A program made the position numbers and the translations under genes. A stretch of 64,000 bases of DNA. Origin: Idiomarina piscisalsi (GTDB taxonomy: Bacteria; Pseudomonadota; Gammaproteobacteria; Enterobacterales; Alteromonadaceae). The notes beneath the pieces are model-generated. The model worked only from the letters and a program-made list of their open reading frames with translations, did no database searches and was not told the DNA's origin. This document shows, piece after piece, positions 26,885 to 38,133 of this stretch. Position 1 is the first letter of the stretch. Every line of letters starts with the position of its first letter. The stretch covers positions 62,001-126,000 of the forward strand of contig NZ_PIQA01000011.1 in the NCBI RefSeq assembly GCF_003987095.1, written 5' to 3'.

Positions 26885-27586
26885 TTAAATGAACGACAAT
26901 GCGTCGCCGTAAAGGTTTTCTAACGGCACGCCTTGGGCGACAAAATCGTCCCTAATAACACGCACCATTTCGAAGCGACCGGCCATGTAAACTTCGCAGT
27001 CTTGCAAGTTTTGTTGGCGCGTCATTACCGCCTGATGAACCAACCCAATGGAATACGGCCAGTCTCCGGCGGCGTCTTCAAGCACTGGGTGATAGTCAAA
27101 ATACTCATGTTCACTGGCTAAACGCTCGAGTTCATCGTGCAGATACAAATCGGCTTGAGTTTTTGCGCCCCAATATAACGTTAACGGGCGCTCCGGCGTT
27201 GCTCGTAAATGTTGCTGTAAAATAGAGTAAGCGTATGAAAAGCCAGTGCCGCCTGCTATTAAAACGGCCGGTTTGTCACTGCCCTGGCGGTAGAAAGCAA
27301 TACCATCGGGGGCTTCTATCTTGACTTCACCCTCAGCTCGGATCTTATCCAGCACCTCCATAGCGTAGCTATTGTCTGGCGTAGCCCCTACATGGAGTAA
27401 CCACTCACTATCGCTTGACGGGCACGACGCAATGCTAAAAGGTCGCTTATCTCTTTCGCCCATGACAACCATTAAATACTGGCCTGCTTTAAACGCCACT
27501 GGCTGCGGCAATTGCAAACGCACTTCCCAAACAGCGTCCGCTAACTGACGCGAAATCTCGGCTTTACAGGTCATTTGTTGACTCAT
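26885..27586 (-). CDS. fre: NAD(P)H-flavin reductase
   Basis: A 233-residue soluble flavin reductase of the ferredoxin-NADP reductase fold, the same length as E. coli Fre. It reduces free FMN or FAD with NAD(P)H. The flavin-binding motif is RPFSIAS, and the nucleotide-binding motif is LIAGGTGFSYAYSIL, with the family ending GDALSFI. It starts directly after the ubiD stop. The pairing of fre with ubiD is conserved in gammaproteobacteria, and reduced FMN is the precursor of the prenyl-FMN cofactor of UbiD. The next element downstream is the TPP riboswitch transcript on the same strand. Confidence 0.94.
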   Translation of the reverse strand: MSQQMTCKAEISRQLADAVWEVRLQLPQPVAFKAGQYLMVVMGERDKRPFSIASCPSSDSEWLLHVGATPDNSYAMEVLDKIRAEGEVKIEAPDGIAFYRQGSDKPAVLIAGGTGFSYAYSILQQHLRATPERPLTLYWGAKTQADLYLHDELERLASEHEYFDYHPVLEDAAGDWPYSIGLVHQAVMTRQQNLQDCEVYMAGRFEMVRVIRDDFVAQGVPLENLYGDALSFI

Positions 27587-29059
27587 TCACGACTCCATAA
27601 TGTTCAGTTCGTCCCACAACTGGTCGACACGCTGCTTAACTTCTTCACTCATGACAATAGGCTCGCCCCACTCACGATCGGTTTCGCCCGGCCACTTATT
27701 GGTTGCATCCATGCCCATTTTTGAGCCAAGGCCCGACACCGGCGAGGCGAAGTCTAAGTAATCAATTGGTGTGTTTTCAACCAAAGTGGTGTCGCGAGCC
27801 GGATCCATTCGGGTCGTCATAGCCCAAATCACGTCTTTCCAGTCTCGCGCATTCACATCGTCGTCACACACAATCACGAACTTGGTGTACATAAACTGAC
27901 GCAAGAAAGACCAAACGCCCATCATCACCCGTTTGGCATGGCCTGAGTACTGCTTCTTAATAGTGACTACGGCTAAACGGTACGAACAGCCTTCCGGTGG
28001 CAGATAAAAATCCACAATTTCCGGAAACTGCTTTTGCAATAACGGAATGAAAACTTCGTTCAAAGCCACACCCAGCACCGCTGGCTCGTCTGGCGGACGA
28101 CCGGTATAAGTACTGTGGTAAATTGGGTCCTTACGATGAGTCACATGCGTCACGGTAAACACCGGAAACTCATCCACTTCGTTGTAATAGCCAGTATGGT
28201 CGCCATAGGGCCCTTCCGGCGCCATTTCACCCGGCTCAATGTAACCTTCCAGAATAATTTCTGCATGTGCCGGAACTTGTAAGTCATTGCTTAGGCACTG
28301 TGTCACTTCGGTTTTACTGTCGCGCAGCAAACCAGCAAAGGCGTATTCAGAGAGACTATCCGGCACCGGCGTTACGGCACCCAGAATAGTCGCAGGGTCA
28401 GCACCTAAGGCTACCGAGACAGGGAATTTCTCACCCGGATGCTGCTGGCACCACTCCTGAAAATCCAACGCGCCACCGCGATGCGACAACCAGCGCATAA
28501 TCAACTTATTCGGGCCTAACAGTTGCTGGCGATAAATACCTAAGTTCTGGCGCTCTTTATGTGGCCCCCGGGTCACTGTAAGCCCCCAGGTGACTAACGG
28601 CGCTACATCGCCCGGCCAACAATGCTGAATCGGCAACTTGGTTAGGTCAACGTCATCGCCACTCATTACTACCTGCTGACATGGCGCCTTTTTAAGCTTT
28701 TTCGGCGACATACTCAGCACTTTTTTGTACGTTGGCAGCAAATTCAACGCATCGCGGAAGCCCTTCGGCGGCTCCGGCTCTTTTAAAAACGCCAGTAATT
28801 TGCCGACATCACGCAAAGCTGTCACTGACTCTTGCCCCATACCCAAAGCCACACGCTCTGGCGTACCAAAGAGGTTCGCCAACACCGGCATGTCATGACC
28901 TTTCACGTTCTCAAACAATAAGGCTGGGCCCTCTGCTTTCAGCGTACGGTCAGATATTTCGGTAATTTCAAGGTAGGGGTCTATTTCTTGCTGGATGCGT
29001 TTAAGTTCACCGCGCTCTTCGAGGAGCGCGATGAAGTCTCGCAGATCTTGATATTTCAT
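27587..29059 (-). CDS. ubiD: 4-hydroxy-3-polyprenylbenzoate decarboxylase
   Basis: A decarboxylase of ubiquinone synthesis that uses prenylated FMN made by UbiX (no ubiX in this window). It has 490 residues, close to E. coli UbiD (497). Family marks are the N-terminal [22 protein letters not shown], the cofactor/substrate region [25 protein letters not shown], and [18 protein letters not shown] with the conserved acidic active-site residues. It lies seven bases after rho and directly before fre, so the three are probably co-transcribed. It complements the ubiE-ubiJ-ubiB group 10 kb away. Confidence 0.96.
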   Translation of the reverse strand: MKYQDLRDFIALLEERGELKRIQQEIDPYLEITEISDRTLKAEGPALLFENVKGHDMPVLANLFGTPERVALGMGQESVTALRDVGKLLAFLKEPEPPKGFRDALNLLPTYKKVLSMSPKKLKKAPCQQVVMSGDDVDLTKLPIQHCWPGDVAPLVTWGLTVTRGPHKERQNLGIYRQQLLGPNKLIMRWLSHRGGALDFQEWCQQHPGEKFPVSVALGADPATILGAVTPVPDSLSEYAFAGLLRDSKTEVTQCLSNDLQVPAHAEIILEGYIEPGEMAPEGPYGDHTGYYNEVDEFPVFTVTHVTHRKDPIYHSTYTGRPPDEPAVLGVALNEVFIPLLQKQFPEIVDFYLPPEGCSYRLAVVTIKKQYSGHAKRVMMGVWSFLRQFMYTKFVIVCDDDVNARDWKDVIWAMTTRMDPARDTTLVENTPIDYLDFASPVSGLGSKMGMDATNKWPGETDREWGEPIVMSEEVKQRVDQLWDELNIMES

Positions 29060-29066
29060 ACGCCGC

Positions 29067-30335
29067 TTAGCTGTTGCGTTGACGCTTCATCGATTCGAAG
29101 AATTCGTCGTTGGTCTTAGTCATCTGCAAACGGTCAATCAGGAACTCCATGGCTTCAACTTCGCCCATTGGGTTCATAATCTTCCGCAGGATCCACATTT
29201 TCTGCAGCTCGTCCTGAGACGTCAGCAATTCTTCACGACGTGTACCTGAACGGTTAAAGTCGATTGCAGGGAAAACACGTTTCTCTGCCAACTTACGGTT
29301 CAAATGCAGTTCCATGTTACCGGTACCTTTAAACTCTTCGTAGATAACTTCGTCCATCTTCGAGCCGGTATCGATAAGCGCAGTTGCAATAATGGTTAAG
29401 CTGCCGCCTTCTTCAACGTTACGTGCTGCACCAAAGAAACGTTTTGGCTTGTGTAGCGCGTTAGCGTCCACACCACCCGTCAGGACTTTACCTGAGCTTG
29501 GAATAACGGTGTTATAAGCGCGCGCCAAACGAGTAATCGAGTCTAATAAGATGACAACATCTTTTTTGTGCTCAACCAAACGCTTCGCTTTTTCGATAAC
29601 CATTTCAGCGACCTGTACGTGGCGGCTGGCAGGCTCATCGAAGGTTGAAGCAACCACTTCACCCTGCACCAAACGGTGCATTTCCGTTACTTCTTCCGGA
29701 CGCTCATCAATAAGCAGTACAATAAGCTCTGCTTCAGGATGATTCGCCGCAATAGAAGTCGCAACGTTCTGCAGTAATAACGTTTTACCCGCTTTCGGCG
29801 GTGCAACAATAAGACCACGCTGGCCTTTACCAATAGGTGCCGACAAGTCGAGAACACGCGCCGTAATATCTTCAGTACTGCCATTGCCGCGCTCTAAACG
29901 AAAACGTTCGTCTGCATGCAGTGGTGTCAGGTTTTCAAAGAGAATTTTATTACGGGAGTTTTCAGGCTTGTCGAAGTTAACTTCGCGAATTTTCAGAAGA
30001 GCAAAATAACGTTCGCTGTCTTTCGGCGGTCGAATTTTGCCGCCAATAGTGTCGCCGGTGCGTAAGTTAAAGCGACGAATTTGGCTAGGCGATACATAAA
30101 TATCATCGGGGCCGGCCAAATATGACGAGTCGGCTGATCTCAAGAAGCCGAAGCCGTCCTGCAAAATTTCCAACACACCGCCGCCGTATATGTCTTCACC
30201 GCTTTTTGCGTGCGCCTTTAAAATAGCAAAAATGATGTCCTGCTTGCGCAGACGGGCCATATTCTCAAGGCCCATTGAGTCCGCGAGCTCAACAAGCTCG
30301 TTTACGGGTTTATCTTTAAGTTCAGTTAGATTCAT
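29067..30335 (-). CDS. rho: Transcription termination factor Rho
   Basis: A hexameric RNA helicase that ends transcription. The 422-residue protein is nearly collinear with E. coli Rho: N-terminal [22 protein letters not shown]-binding domain with GFGFLRS and [17 protein letters not shown]-loop [13 protein letters not shown] (about 178-190), Walker [11 protein letters not shown], and the Q/R-loop region ending at [11 protein letters not shown]-like [11 protein letters not shown]. The ATG at 30335 has no Shine-Dalgarno; the bases just before it read CCCTCCT on the coding strand. Control through the leader is likely but not shown. Confidence 0.98.
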   Translation of the reverse strand: MNLTELKDKPVNELVELADSMGLENMARLRKQDIIFAILKAHAKSGEDIYGGGVLEILQDGFGFLRSADSSYLAGPDDIYVSPSQIRRFNLRTGDTIGGKIRPPKDSERYFALLKIREVNFDKPENSRNKILFENLTPLHADERFRLERGNGSTEDITARVLDLSAPIGKGQRGLIVAPPKAGKTLLLQNVATSIAANHPEAELIVLLIDERPEEVTEMHRLVQGEVVASTFDEPASRHVQVAEMVIEKAKRLVEHKKDVVILLDSITRLARAYNTVIPSSGKVLTGGVDANALHKPKRFFGAARNVEEGGSLTIIATALIDTGSKMDEVIYEEFKGTGNMELHLNRKLAEKRVFPAIDFNRSGTRREELLTSQDELQKMWILRKIMNPMGEVEAMEFLIDRLQMTKTNDEFFESMKRQRNS

Positions 30336-30546
30336 AGGAGGGTTTTCGAGTTATCGATTGAACACAAAGCCTTTTTATTGACTCTAGAATATTAAAACAA
30401 TTGGAACGTTCGGATTTCGCGAGTTGCGAAGTCAGAAACAGAAGTTTCTCTTACTTAACAAGGCGCGCCGGTGGAGTTGGCAAACCTGCTTGAATAGTTA
30501 ATAAACAGAAAGGTATCACCAAAATTAGAGTTCGTCCAGTTTTGCT
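30336..30546 (-). promoter_or_regulatory. Leader/promoter region of rho
   Basis: This 211-base stretch between the trxA terminator and rho holds no gene that I can support. It contains small inverted repeats: GGCGCGCC (30462-30469), AGAAAC/GTTTCT (30434-30449) and TTCGC/GCGAA (30416-30430). Rho is autoregulated through a leader in E. coli, so this is a natural place for such control. The pyrimidine stretch CCCTCCT adjoins the start codon. No promoter boxes could be set with confidence. Confidence 0.4.
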
Positions 30547-30577
30547 AACAAAAACGGCGCATAATGCGCCGCTTTTT
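30547..30577 (-). terminator. Rho-independent terminator of trxA
   Basis: A 7-bp stem CGGCGCA (30555-30561) with TGCGCCG (30565-30571), a three-base loop and A/T-rich flanks. On the minus strand it is followed by a run of T residues (30547-30554), nine bases after the trxA stop. Confidence 0.85.
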
Positions 30578-30585
30578 GATACCGA

Positions 30586-30912
30586 TTAAATATGTTGGTC
30601 AAGAAATTCAACCAGCTGCGCTCGAGATAGCGCGCCAACTTTGGTTGCCACCACATCGCCGTCTTTGAATAACAGCAGCGTAGGAATACCGCGGATATTA
30701 AATTTCGGCGGGGTTTGTTCATTATGGTCCACATTCAGCTTACCAATAACTAACTTACCTGCGTACTCTTCGGCAATGTCGTCCAGAATTGGCGCGACCA
30801 TTTTACAAGGCCCACACCATTCGGCCCAAAAGTCGACCAGTACAGGTTTATCGGATTTGATGACATCTTCTTCAAAACTGTCATCGCTTAGCTGAACAAT
30901 TGCGTCACTCAT
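30586..30912 (-). CDS. trxA: Thioredoxin 1
   Basis: A 108-residue cytoplasmic dithiol carrier with the active site WCGPC (Cys33, Cys36), the preceding VDFWAEW, and the cis-proline loop RGIPTLL. It reduces ribonucleotide reductase, peroxiredoxins and other proteins. The start at 30912 was chosen because GGAGAG lies just upstream and this gives the usual N-terminus; the frame is open a further 24 codons. It is divergent from rhlB, an arrangement kept in E. coli and relatives, and is followed by its own terminator before rho. Confidence 0.97.
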   Translation of the reverse strand: MSDAIVQLSDDSFEEDVIKSDKPVLVDFWAEWCGPCKMVAPILDDIAEEYAGKLVIGKLNVDHNEQTPPKFNIRGIPTLLLFKDGDVVATKVGALSRAQLVEFLDQHI

Positions 30913-31003
30913 GGTACTCTCCGCTAAATTCTTTCGCGTGGAAATATAGAATAGTATTATTTCTGTTTTTGAATACAAGCGCAAACTGATATGCTTATAA
31001 CTT

Positions 31004-32275
31004 ATGAATAAAACACATCTTTCAGAAACTCGTTTCGCTGATTTGGCGCTTCACCCCAAATTACAGCAAGCGCTATCCAATGCCGGATTCGAATATTGTA
31101 CTCCAATCCAGGCGTTAAGTCTGCCTGTTGCGTTATCTGAGCGCGACGTTGCTGGTCAGGCTCAAACTGGAACAGGGAAAACCTTGTCATTTCTTCTGGC
31201 GACTTTCAACCGCTTAATGCAGAACGCGTCGTCCGAAAAAACCGATTCAGGCCCTCGTGCACTCATTATGGCTCCTACGCGAGAACTGGCCATTCAGATT
31301 GCCCACGACGCAGAACCATTGCTTGAAAGCTGTGGTTTGAACATGGGTGTCATATACGGTGGCGAAGGCTACGACGCTCAAAAAGAACAACTGAGCAATA
31401 GTCCGGACATTCTCGTTGGTACTACCGGTCGCCTCATCGACTTTTATAAGCAAGGCTTATTCTCATTGAATGACATTGAGGTGGTGGTGCTGGACGAAGC
31501 CGATCGCATGTTTGACTTAGGCTTCATCGATGACATTCGTTACTTACTTAGAAAAATGCCTGAGCCAGCGAAACGCCTGAACCTGTTATTCTCAGCGACG
31601 TTGTCCTATCGTGTGCAGGAGCTTGCCTACGAGCACATGAACGCGCCAACGAAACTGGAAGTTGAGCCGGCACAGAAAACGGCAGTGCGGGTCACCGAAG
31701 AATTATTTTACCCGTCTAAGCCGGACAAACTCCCGCTTCTGTTGACGCTTATTGAGGAAGATTGGCCTGAAAAAGCCATTGTGTTCGCTAATACCAAGCA
31801 CGGTTGTGAAAAAGTTCACGGCTGGTTAGTGGCAAACGGCCACCGAGCAGGCCTACTCACAGGTGACGTCCCCCAAAAGAAACGACTCAAAATTCTCGAT
31901 GACTTCTCAGAAGCCCGCATCGACTTTTTGGTTGCAACCGATGTCGCTGCACGCGGACTGCATATTCCGGAAGTGACGCATGTCTATAACTTCGATTTAC
32001 CGGACGACTGTGAAGATTACGTGCATCGCATAGGACGCACGGGCCGTGCTGGCGCAAGCGGCGCAGCTATTAGCCTGGCGTGTGAGGAGTATGTTTATAA
32101 CCTTCCGGCTATTGAAGAGTATATTGGCCACAGCATTCCGGTTACTAAGTACGATGCCGACGCTATGTTGAGTGACTTGAGACGTCCTCGCCCACCACAG
32201 CGCCGTCGCCGCCATAACTCTGGTGGCAATAAAGGCAAACCACGGGGTCGACGCTCTGGTCCACCAAGGTCATAA
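31004..32275 (+). CDS. rhlB: DEAD-box ATP-dependent RNA helicase RhlB
   Basis: An RNA helicase that in E. coli is part of the RNA degradosome. At 423 residues it matches RhlB (421). Motifs in order are the Q-motif ([14 protein letters not shown]), [40 protein letters not shown], and C-terminal [24 protein letters not shown] with [10 protein letters not shown]. The C-terminus is a basic tail rich in Arg, Pro and Gly, likely to bind RNA. The gene is divergent from trxA and six bases before the ppx/gppA gene, as in E. coli. Confidence 0.95.
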   Translation: MNKTHLSETRFADLALHPKLQQALSNAGFEYCTPIQALSLPVALSERDVAGQAQTGTGKTLSFLLATFNRLMQNASSEKTDSGPRALIMAPTRELAIQIAHDAEPLLESCGLNMGVIYGGEGYDAQKEQLSNSPDILVGTTGRLIDFYKQGLFSLNDIEVVVLDEADRMFDLGFIDDIRYLLRKMPEPAKRLNLLFSATLSYRVQELAYEHMNAPTKLEVEPAQKTAVRVTEELFYPSKPDKLPLLLTLIEEDWPEKAIVFANTKHGCEKVHGWLVANGHRAGLLTGDVPQKKRLKILDDFSEARIDFLVATDVAARGLHIPEVTHVYNFDLPDDCEDYVHRIGRTGRAGASGAAISLACEEYVYNLPAIEEYIGHSIPVTKYDADAMLSDLRRPRPPQRRRRHNSGGNKGKPRGRRSGPPRS

Positions 32276-32281
32276 ACGCCA

Positions 32282-33208
32282 ATGGCGCTGAAAAAGAAAA
32301 AACTGGCTGCCATCGACATGGGCTCAAACAGCTTTCATTTGTTGATGGCAGAAGTTTCAATGACCGGTTTTTTCCCAAAGCCCCGAGTGCTCACACGCCA
32401 CAAACAGAAAGTCAGGCTGGCCGACGGGCTCAACGCAGCAAATATCATTGATGACGACGCAGCAAAAAGAGCATGCCTATGCCTGTCAGGTTTTGCCGCA
32501 GAGCTCGAACAATTCCAGCCCGATGCAGTGACCGTTGTCGCCACAGCTGCACTGCGTAAAGCCAGTAATCAGATCCAGCTGCTCGAGCAATTTGAAAACG
32601 CTTTAGGACACCCTATTCAGGTCATTACCGGCGAACAGGAAGCTGAGTTAATTTATTCAGGTGTTTGCAGTGTGTCTCAGTGTACTGACGACGTTCTGGT
32701 CATCGATATCGGAGGCGCCAGTACCGAAATCATTGCAGGGCACGGTTTAAACCCAAAATACTTGCAAAGTCTGGATATGGGGTGTGTGGTTTTTCAGAAT
32801 CGCTATTTTAGTGGTGGCATACTCAATGACAGCGCTTTTGAACAAGCAAAAAATGAAGCATCCTCGCTGATTGAGCCTTTTCTCAACGACTATCGCCAGC
32901 ACAGTTGGCAGCGTGTACTGGGAGCATCAGGTACGTTCAGAGCCGTCAGTGAAATAGCCCACGCCGAAGGTCAAACACAATTAACGCGTGAATGGCTGAA
33001 TACATTGATGAAACGCTGCGCCGAAAAAGGAGCAGTGGAGGCACTCGATTTTCCTGGCTTAAGAGAGGACAGAAAAGCGGTGCTTGCCGGTGGCTTAGCC
33101 ATTCTTGCGGGCATTACTGAAGCATTGAATATAGAAGAGTTTGAGGTGACTTATGGCGCACTGCGCGAGGGGTTACTCGCACAGCTTGCCAATGAAGTAA
33201 CGGCGTAA
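32282..33208 (+). CDS. Short Ppx/GppA-family phosphatase
   Basis: A 308-residue member of the exopolyphosphatase / guanosine pentaphosphate phosphatase family with the actin-like fold. It has the phosphate motifs AIDMGSNSFHLLMAE near the N-terminus and VLVIDIGGASTEI, followed by LGASGTFRAV. E. coli GppA and Ppx have about 500 residues; this protein has only the two N-terminal subdomains and lacks the C-terminal HD-like half. Its position after rhlB matches E. coli gppA, so it is the positional counterpart. Whether it cleaves pppGpp or polyphosphate cannot be told. It converges on hemB with a three-base gap. Confidence 0.9.
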   Translation: MALKKKKLAAIDMGSNSFHLLMAEVSMTGFFPKPRVLTRHKQKVRLADGLNAANIIDDDAAKRACLCLSGFAAELEQFQPDAVTVVATAALRKASNQIQLLEQFENALGHPIQVITGEQEAELIYSGVCSVSQCTDDVLVIDIGGASTEIIAGHGLNPKYLQSLDMGCVVFQNRYFSGGILNDSAFEQAKNEASSLIEPFLNDYRQHSWQRVLGASGTFRAVSEIAHAEGQTQLTREWLNTLMKRCAEKGAVEALDFPGLREDRKAVLAGGLAILAGITEALNIEEFEVTYGALREGLLAQLANEVTA

Positions 33209-33211
33209 CGA

Positions 33212-34219
<1,008 letters not shown>

Positions 34220-34233
34220 TTACTCCTGCTTTA

Positions 34234-36009
34234 CTACCCAGCAACCTGGTCACGACCCTGATTTTTAGCGTTATACAAGGCTTCGTCGGCGGCTTTGAAA
34301 AGCTCTTCAACATTATCAAAAATACGGTTGCTGGTTGATATAACACCGGCACTGATGGTGATACGTTGCTCACCAACATCGGTTTCAAAAGCGTGCTCCC
34401 GAACCATACTTAACAACTGTTCAGCGAAAGTTCTCGCATCATCAAGGTCCGTTTCCGGCAGAATAATGGCAAACTCTTCGCCACCATAGCGGCACACAAC
34501 ATCGGCGGCGCGTTTTGCGTGCCGATTCATTAAATCAGCCAACTGTTTTAAAATCTGATCGCCAACCAAGTGCCCATGGGTATCGTTAATGGGTTTAAAG
34601 TGATCAACATCTATCATCAGCAATGCCAGCGGAAGCTCTCTGCGCATTGTACGGCGTAGCTCCCGTTCTAAGTGCTGCTGGAAGTAACGGCGGTTATAAA
34701 GACCTGTGAGCGGATCTTCCATGTTTTTCTGTTCAAGCTCACTATTGACGTCCTGCAACTCACGCAGCGCAATTTGTAGCTCAAAGGTACGTTCTTCAAC
34801 GTTTTCCTCAAGCTCTTGGTTGTATTTTTGCTGTGCCGCCAGGCGCTCCTTGCGCTGTTCATTATAGCGCACTGCCAGTACCCAGGACAGAAGTAAAATC
34901 TCAATACCCGAGCCAAGCATGATGGCATGGCGCTGAATGAACATACTGTCGATAACGCCTAAATAACCGAGCGAGTTAGCGACAACCGATAGCAATAGAC
35001 TGCACCAGGCCAATGTGAATATGCGCGCATAAAGAAAACCTTTACGCCATAAGTAAGCGCCCACTAACAATAAGAAAAAGCAGCCCGGAGCCGCTAATAT
35101 CAGCAGTACATGAATACTAATACGGTAACTGGCGAATATCCCCACCACTAAACTGGCGGCGGACAAAAATGCCATAACCATCAACCCACGTCCCAGTGTA
35201 TTTCGGTATCGTTTCAACTCTAATAACTGATACGCAAATAAGGCGGCGGTTAAAAATGCCAGGCTACCGAATATGGGTATGCCCTTATCCTGGAGATAAA
35301 TAGACTCCGGCCAGAGGTAATGAAAACCCAGCCCTTCCAGAGATAACATCAGACCCGCGAAAAACACGGTATATAACGAGTACAGACCAAACTCCGGCTC
35401 ACGCGACGCGACAAACCCGAACAGGTTATAAACCGCCATACACAGCAGAACGCCAAAGTAGATACCCTCGGCAATACGCCGATTCATTTGAGTTTCAAAA
35501 AAGCCAATGTTGGATCGCACAGCTATTGGCAAGCGCATTGAGCTTTGGCTCGACGCACCCAGGTACACAGTTCCGCTGGTTCCTTTGGGAAGGGGAACAG
35601 CAAATTCAGACGTGGGAATTGGGCGCTCATGAAACGGCTTGGTATCGCCGAGCTTGTAGGTTTTTATACCTGCGTCGGTTTGTATATAAATATTTAGCTC
35701 ATCGAGCAGCGGGTAAGCAATGTGCAGCACTCGATCAATATTTGAGTCTTTTAACTGAAACCGGAACCAATACTCGTCAGTTGTGTAACCAAAAGACGCT
35801 CTATTCGTTTCCAGCTCTGACCACAGATCGTCGTCGAGCAGCTTAACCTCGTCCAATGACAGCTTTTGCTCACTGTTTGTGTACTCGATAGCTAAAGATG
35901 TCTCTGCTTTGGTCAGCAATTGGGCATGCGACGAAAACGCGACAGCCATACCGATGGCTAACAGCATCATCAGCAAAAAGTGTTTTGTCAGTCGTCGTGT
36001 TAAGCGCAA
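34234..36009 (-). CDS. 7TM-DISM diguanylate cyclase (GGDEF)
   Basis: A 591-residue membrane sensor predicted to make cyclic di-GMP. After a signal-like N-terminus (to about residue 30, SHA) comes an extracytoplasmic 7TMR-DISMED2-type domain (about 40-180), seven membrane helices (about 185-385), a coiled coil (NQELEENVEERTFELQIALREL) and a GGDEF domain with MEDPLTGLYNRRYF, IDVDHFKPIND and an intact GGEEF. The frame starts with TTG at 36009, seven bases after AGGGTAA and six after the tatD stop; an in-frame stop two codons upstream excludes longer forms. It probably ends the tat transcript. Confidence 0.9.
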   Translation of the reverse strand: MRLTRRLTKHFLLMMLLAIGMAVAFSSHAQLLTKAETSLAIEYTNSEQKLSLDEVKLLDDDLWSELETNRASFGYTTDEYWFRFQLKDSNIDRVLHIAYPLLDELNIYIQTDAGIKTYKLGDTKPFHERPIPTSEFAVPLPKGTSGTVYLGASSQSSMRLPIAVRSNIGFFETQMNRRIAEGIYFGVLLCMAVYNLFGFVASREPEFGLYSLYTVFFAGLMLSLEGLGFHYLWPESIYLQDKGIPIFGSLAFLTAALFAYQLLELKRYRNTLGRGLMVMAFLSAASLVVGIFASYRISIHVLLILAAPGCFFLLLVGAYLWRKGFLYARIFTLAWCSLLLSVVANSLGYLGVIDSMFIQRHAIMLGSGIEILLLSWVLAVRYNEQRKERLAAQQKYNQELEENVEERTFELQIALRELQDVNSELEQKNMEDPLTGLYNRRYFQQHLERELRRTMRRELPLALLMIDVDHFKPINDTHGHLVGDQILKQLADLMNRHAKRAADVVCRYGGEEFAIILPETDLDDARTFAEQLLSMVREHAFETDVGEQRITISAGVISTSNRIFDNVEELFKAADEALYNAKNQGRDQVAG

Positions 36010-36015
36010 TGCACG

Positions 36016-36795
36016 TTACCCTAAGTTAAATAACCGCTCGGCGTTATTCGTTGTTTGGCTCGCCAGAGTTTCTGCGGACATTCCCAATGCTTCGGCTACC
36101 GCTGCACCAATAACCGGTACATACTTCGGTTCGTTCATTTTTGGGCGAGGTTTAATGCCTCTAGGCAGTAAAAATGGCGCATCCGTTTCCAGCACTAACC
36201 TGTCGAGCGGCATGCTCGGTAAAGCTGCCATTAACTCGCTGTTACGACGTTCATCGCAAACCCAGCCTGTTACACCAAACCAATGGCCTCTTGCCATATA
36301 CCGCTCTAACTCAGCAGGACCACCAGTAAAACAATGCGTTAAACAGGTCGTACCATCATCGCAGTAGCGGTTCAACAATTCAATTTGTTTATCAATAGCG
36401 TCACGCTCGTGGAGGTACAACGGTAAGTTAAGCTCATTCGCTAACTTGATTTGCGCAACGAATACTTGTTCCTGAGTGTCTTGAGGCGAATAATTTCGGT
36501 TAAAGTCGAGCCCACACTCGCCAATGGCAACAACAGCTTTGTGCTCAGCAAGTGCTCTTAACTCATCAGTAAAATTCTCGGGGGCTTCTCCAGCGTCATG
36601 GGGGTGGATACCAGCAGTCATTACTAACTGCTGTGGGTATTGCTCACAAAGCTTTATCGCTTCTCGCGTTTCTTCGAGCGAGGTCGCTATAATCAGCTGC
36701 CTTGTCACTCCAGCTTTTTCCGCAGCCTCCATCACTTCAGGCAATACTTTCAATAACCGTTTGTTGGTTAAATTCACTCCTGCATCAAACCACAT
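36016..36795 (-). CDS. tatD: TatD-family metal-dependent DNase
   Basis: A 259-residue TIM-barrel hydrolase of the TatD family, which has 3'-5' exonuclease activity in DNA repair and RNA turnover; despite its name it is not needed for Tat export. Metal ligands are visible as TAGIHPHDA, AIGECGLDFNRNYSP, LPLYLHERDA, LTHCFTGG and LETDAPFLLPRG. The first residues, MWFDAGVNLTNKR, have Asp and Asn where most TatD have DxHxH/N. It starts two bases after tatC, keeping the E. coli order tatA-B-C-D. Confidence 0.94.
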   Translation of the reverse strand: MWFDAGVNLTNKRLLKVLPEVMEAAEKAGVTRQLIIATSLEETREAIKLCEQYPQQLVMTAGIHPHDAGEAPENFTDELRALAEHKAVVAIGECGLDFNRNYSPQDTQEQVFVAQIKLANELNLPLYLHERDAIDKQIELLNRYCDDGTTCLTHCFTGGPAELERYMARGHWFGVTGWVCDERRNSELMAALPSMPLDRLVLETDAPFLLPRGIKPRPKMNEPKYVPVIGAAVAEALGMSAETLASQTTNNAERLFNLG

Positions 36796-36797
36796 CG

Positions 36798-37541
36798 TTA
36801 AGCCTCATCAGCGGTTTCTTTATCGTTCGACTGAGACGGTGTATACCAACGGCTTATTTGCAAGCCCAGCTCAAACAGTAACCACATTGGAATAGCGAGT
36901 AAGGTTTGCGAAATAACATCCGGAGGCGTTAACAGCATGCCGACAGTAAACGCCCCAACAATAATGTAAGGCCGTTTACGTGCCAACGATTCGCGAGTAC
37001 TGACACCACTCCATATCAACAACATAATGGCGACAGGTGTTTCAAAAGCAATGCCAAAAGCCATAAATATGGCCAACACAAAATCGAGATAACGGCTGAT
37101 ATCCGTTGCAACCGTAACGCCTTCGGGAGCCGCACCGGTAAAGAACGCCATAGCAATGGGTAAAACAACAAAATACGCAAAGGCTACACCAGCGTAAAAT
37201 AACAAAGTGCTGCTAATAAGCAGCGGCACTACTAAACGTTTTTCTTTGCGATAGAGCCCCGGTGCAATAAAGGCCCAGAGCTGCCAAAGTAAATAGGGAA
37301 TGGCGAGTGCCAGTGCGACAACAAAGGTGAGTTTAAACGGCGTGAAAAACGGTGCAGCAACGTCAGTCGCTATCATTTGCGAGTCGCCGGGTAGCGCCAC
37401 TAACAAGGGCTGAGCCAACAAGTTATAAAGGTCGTTCGCAAAATACGCCAGTGCCGCAAAGACAACCAGTACAGCTAACACCGACCGCAACAGTCGATTG
37501 CGCAATTCCAGCAAGTGATTCAGTAACGGTGAGTCACTCAT
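36798..37541 (-). CDS. tatC: Sec-independent (Tat) translocase subunit TatC
   Basis: The membrane receptor of the twin-arginine export pathway, which moves folded proteins. The 247-residue protein has six membrane helices, the N-terminal [15 protein letters not shown] signature, the first periplasmic loop with FTPFKLTF, and [12 protein letters not shown]. Its start overlaps the tatB stop by four bases, so translation is coupled. Confidence 0.97.
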   Translation of the reverse strand: MSDSPLLNHLLELRNRLLRSVLAVLVVFAALAYFANDLYNLLAQPLLVALPGDSQMIATDVAAPFFTPFKLTFVVALALAIPYLLWQLWAFIAPGLYRKEKRLVVPLLISSTLLFYAGVAFAYFVVLPIAMAFFTGAAPEGVTVATDISRYLDFVLAIFMAFGIAFETPVAIMLLIWSGVSTRESLARKRPYIIVGAFTVGMLLTPPDVISQTLLAIPMWLLFELGLQISRWYTPSQSNDKETADEA

Positions 37542-37888
37542 TCAGTATCCTTGCTTTTATCTGACGTGTTCGATGAATTAGAGTCGTCGGATTTTTTAGA
37601 ATAGGGGCGCTGAACGTCGGCGGCGGCATTTCTCAGTTCGACGAGCGAACGTTGCAACTCTGGGCTAAGGTTTTCGAGATCCTGACTCTCGGCCTGCTTT
37701 AAGTGCTCATGTAACTCTTTAATACGAAGTTCGTGGTCAAGTTCACTTTGGACTTTTTGCGTGTATTGGCGAACACCACTGAGCATACGCTGGAAACCAC
37801 GAATGGCAGAGGGGAGCCGCTCGGGACCGAGTACCAGCAGCCCGACAATTGCTATCAGCAATAACTCCCAAAAGCCAATATCGAACAT
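37538..37888 (-). CDS. tatB: Tat translocase subunit TatB
   Basis: A 116-residue single-helix membrane protein that works with TatC in substrate recognition. The N-terminus [26 protein letters not shown] is typical, with Glu8 and the FGPxxLP-like LGPERLP hinge; an amphipathic helix and a polar, serine-rich tail follow. It starts directly after the tatA stop. Confidence 0.96.
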   Translation of the reverse strand: MFDIGFWELLLIAIVGLLVLGPERLPSAIRGFQRMLSGVRQYTQKVQSELDHELRIKELHEHLKQAESQDLENLSPELQRSLVELRNAAADVQRPYSKKSDDSNSSNTSDKSKDTE

Positions 37889-38113
37889 TTACGACTTTCC
37901 GGATGTATCCGAGTCGTCATGTTGCTCTTTGTCCTGCAGCGACTCTTTTTTCTTATCTTTGCTGTCCTTGTCATCGGCTTCGTCGTTCATTGACTTTTTG
38001 AAGCCTTTTACGGCATTACCCAAGTCGGAGCCCATATTGCGCAAGCGCTTGGTGCCAAACAGTAAAACAACAATAACGAGCAGAATCAGTAACTGCCAAG
38101 GTGATATACCCAT
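37889..38113 (-). CDS. tatA: Tat translocase subunit TatA
   Basis: A 74-residue pore-forming Tat subunit. It has one N-terminal membrane helix ([20 protein letters not shown]), the [14 protein letters not shown] hinge and amphipathic helix with the conserved GxxK/F pattern (AVKGFKKSM), and a very charged tail. It lies 20 bases after ubiB. Confidence 0.97.
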   Translation of the reverse strand: MGISPWQLLILLVIVVLLFGTKRLRNMGSDLGNAVKGFKKSMNDEADDKDSKDKKKESLQDKEQHDDSDTSGKS

Positions 38114-38133
38114 GTGCTTTCCTATAATCGTTT

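Noticed and set aside
30336-30345. AGGAGGG-like ribosome-binding site on the plus strand facing away from rho
   Set aside because: No credible gene follows it on the plus strand; it is the complement of the rho leader.
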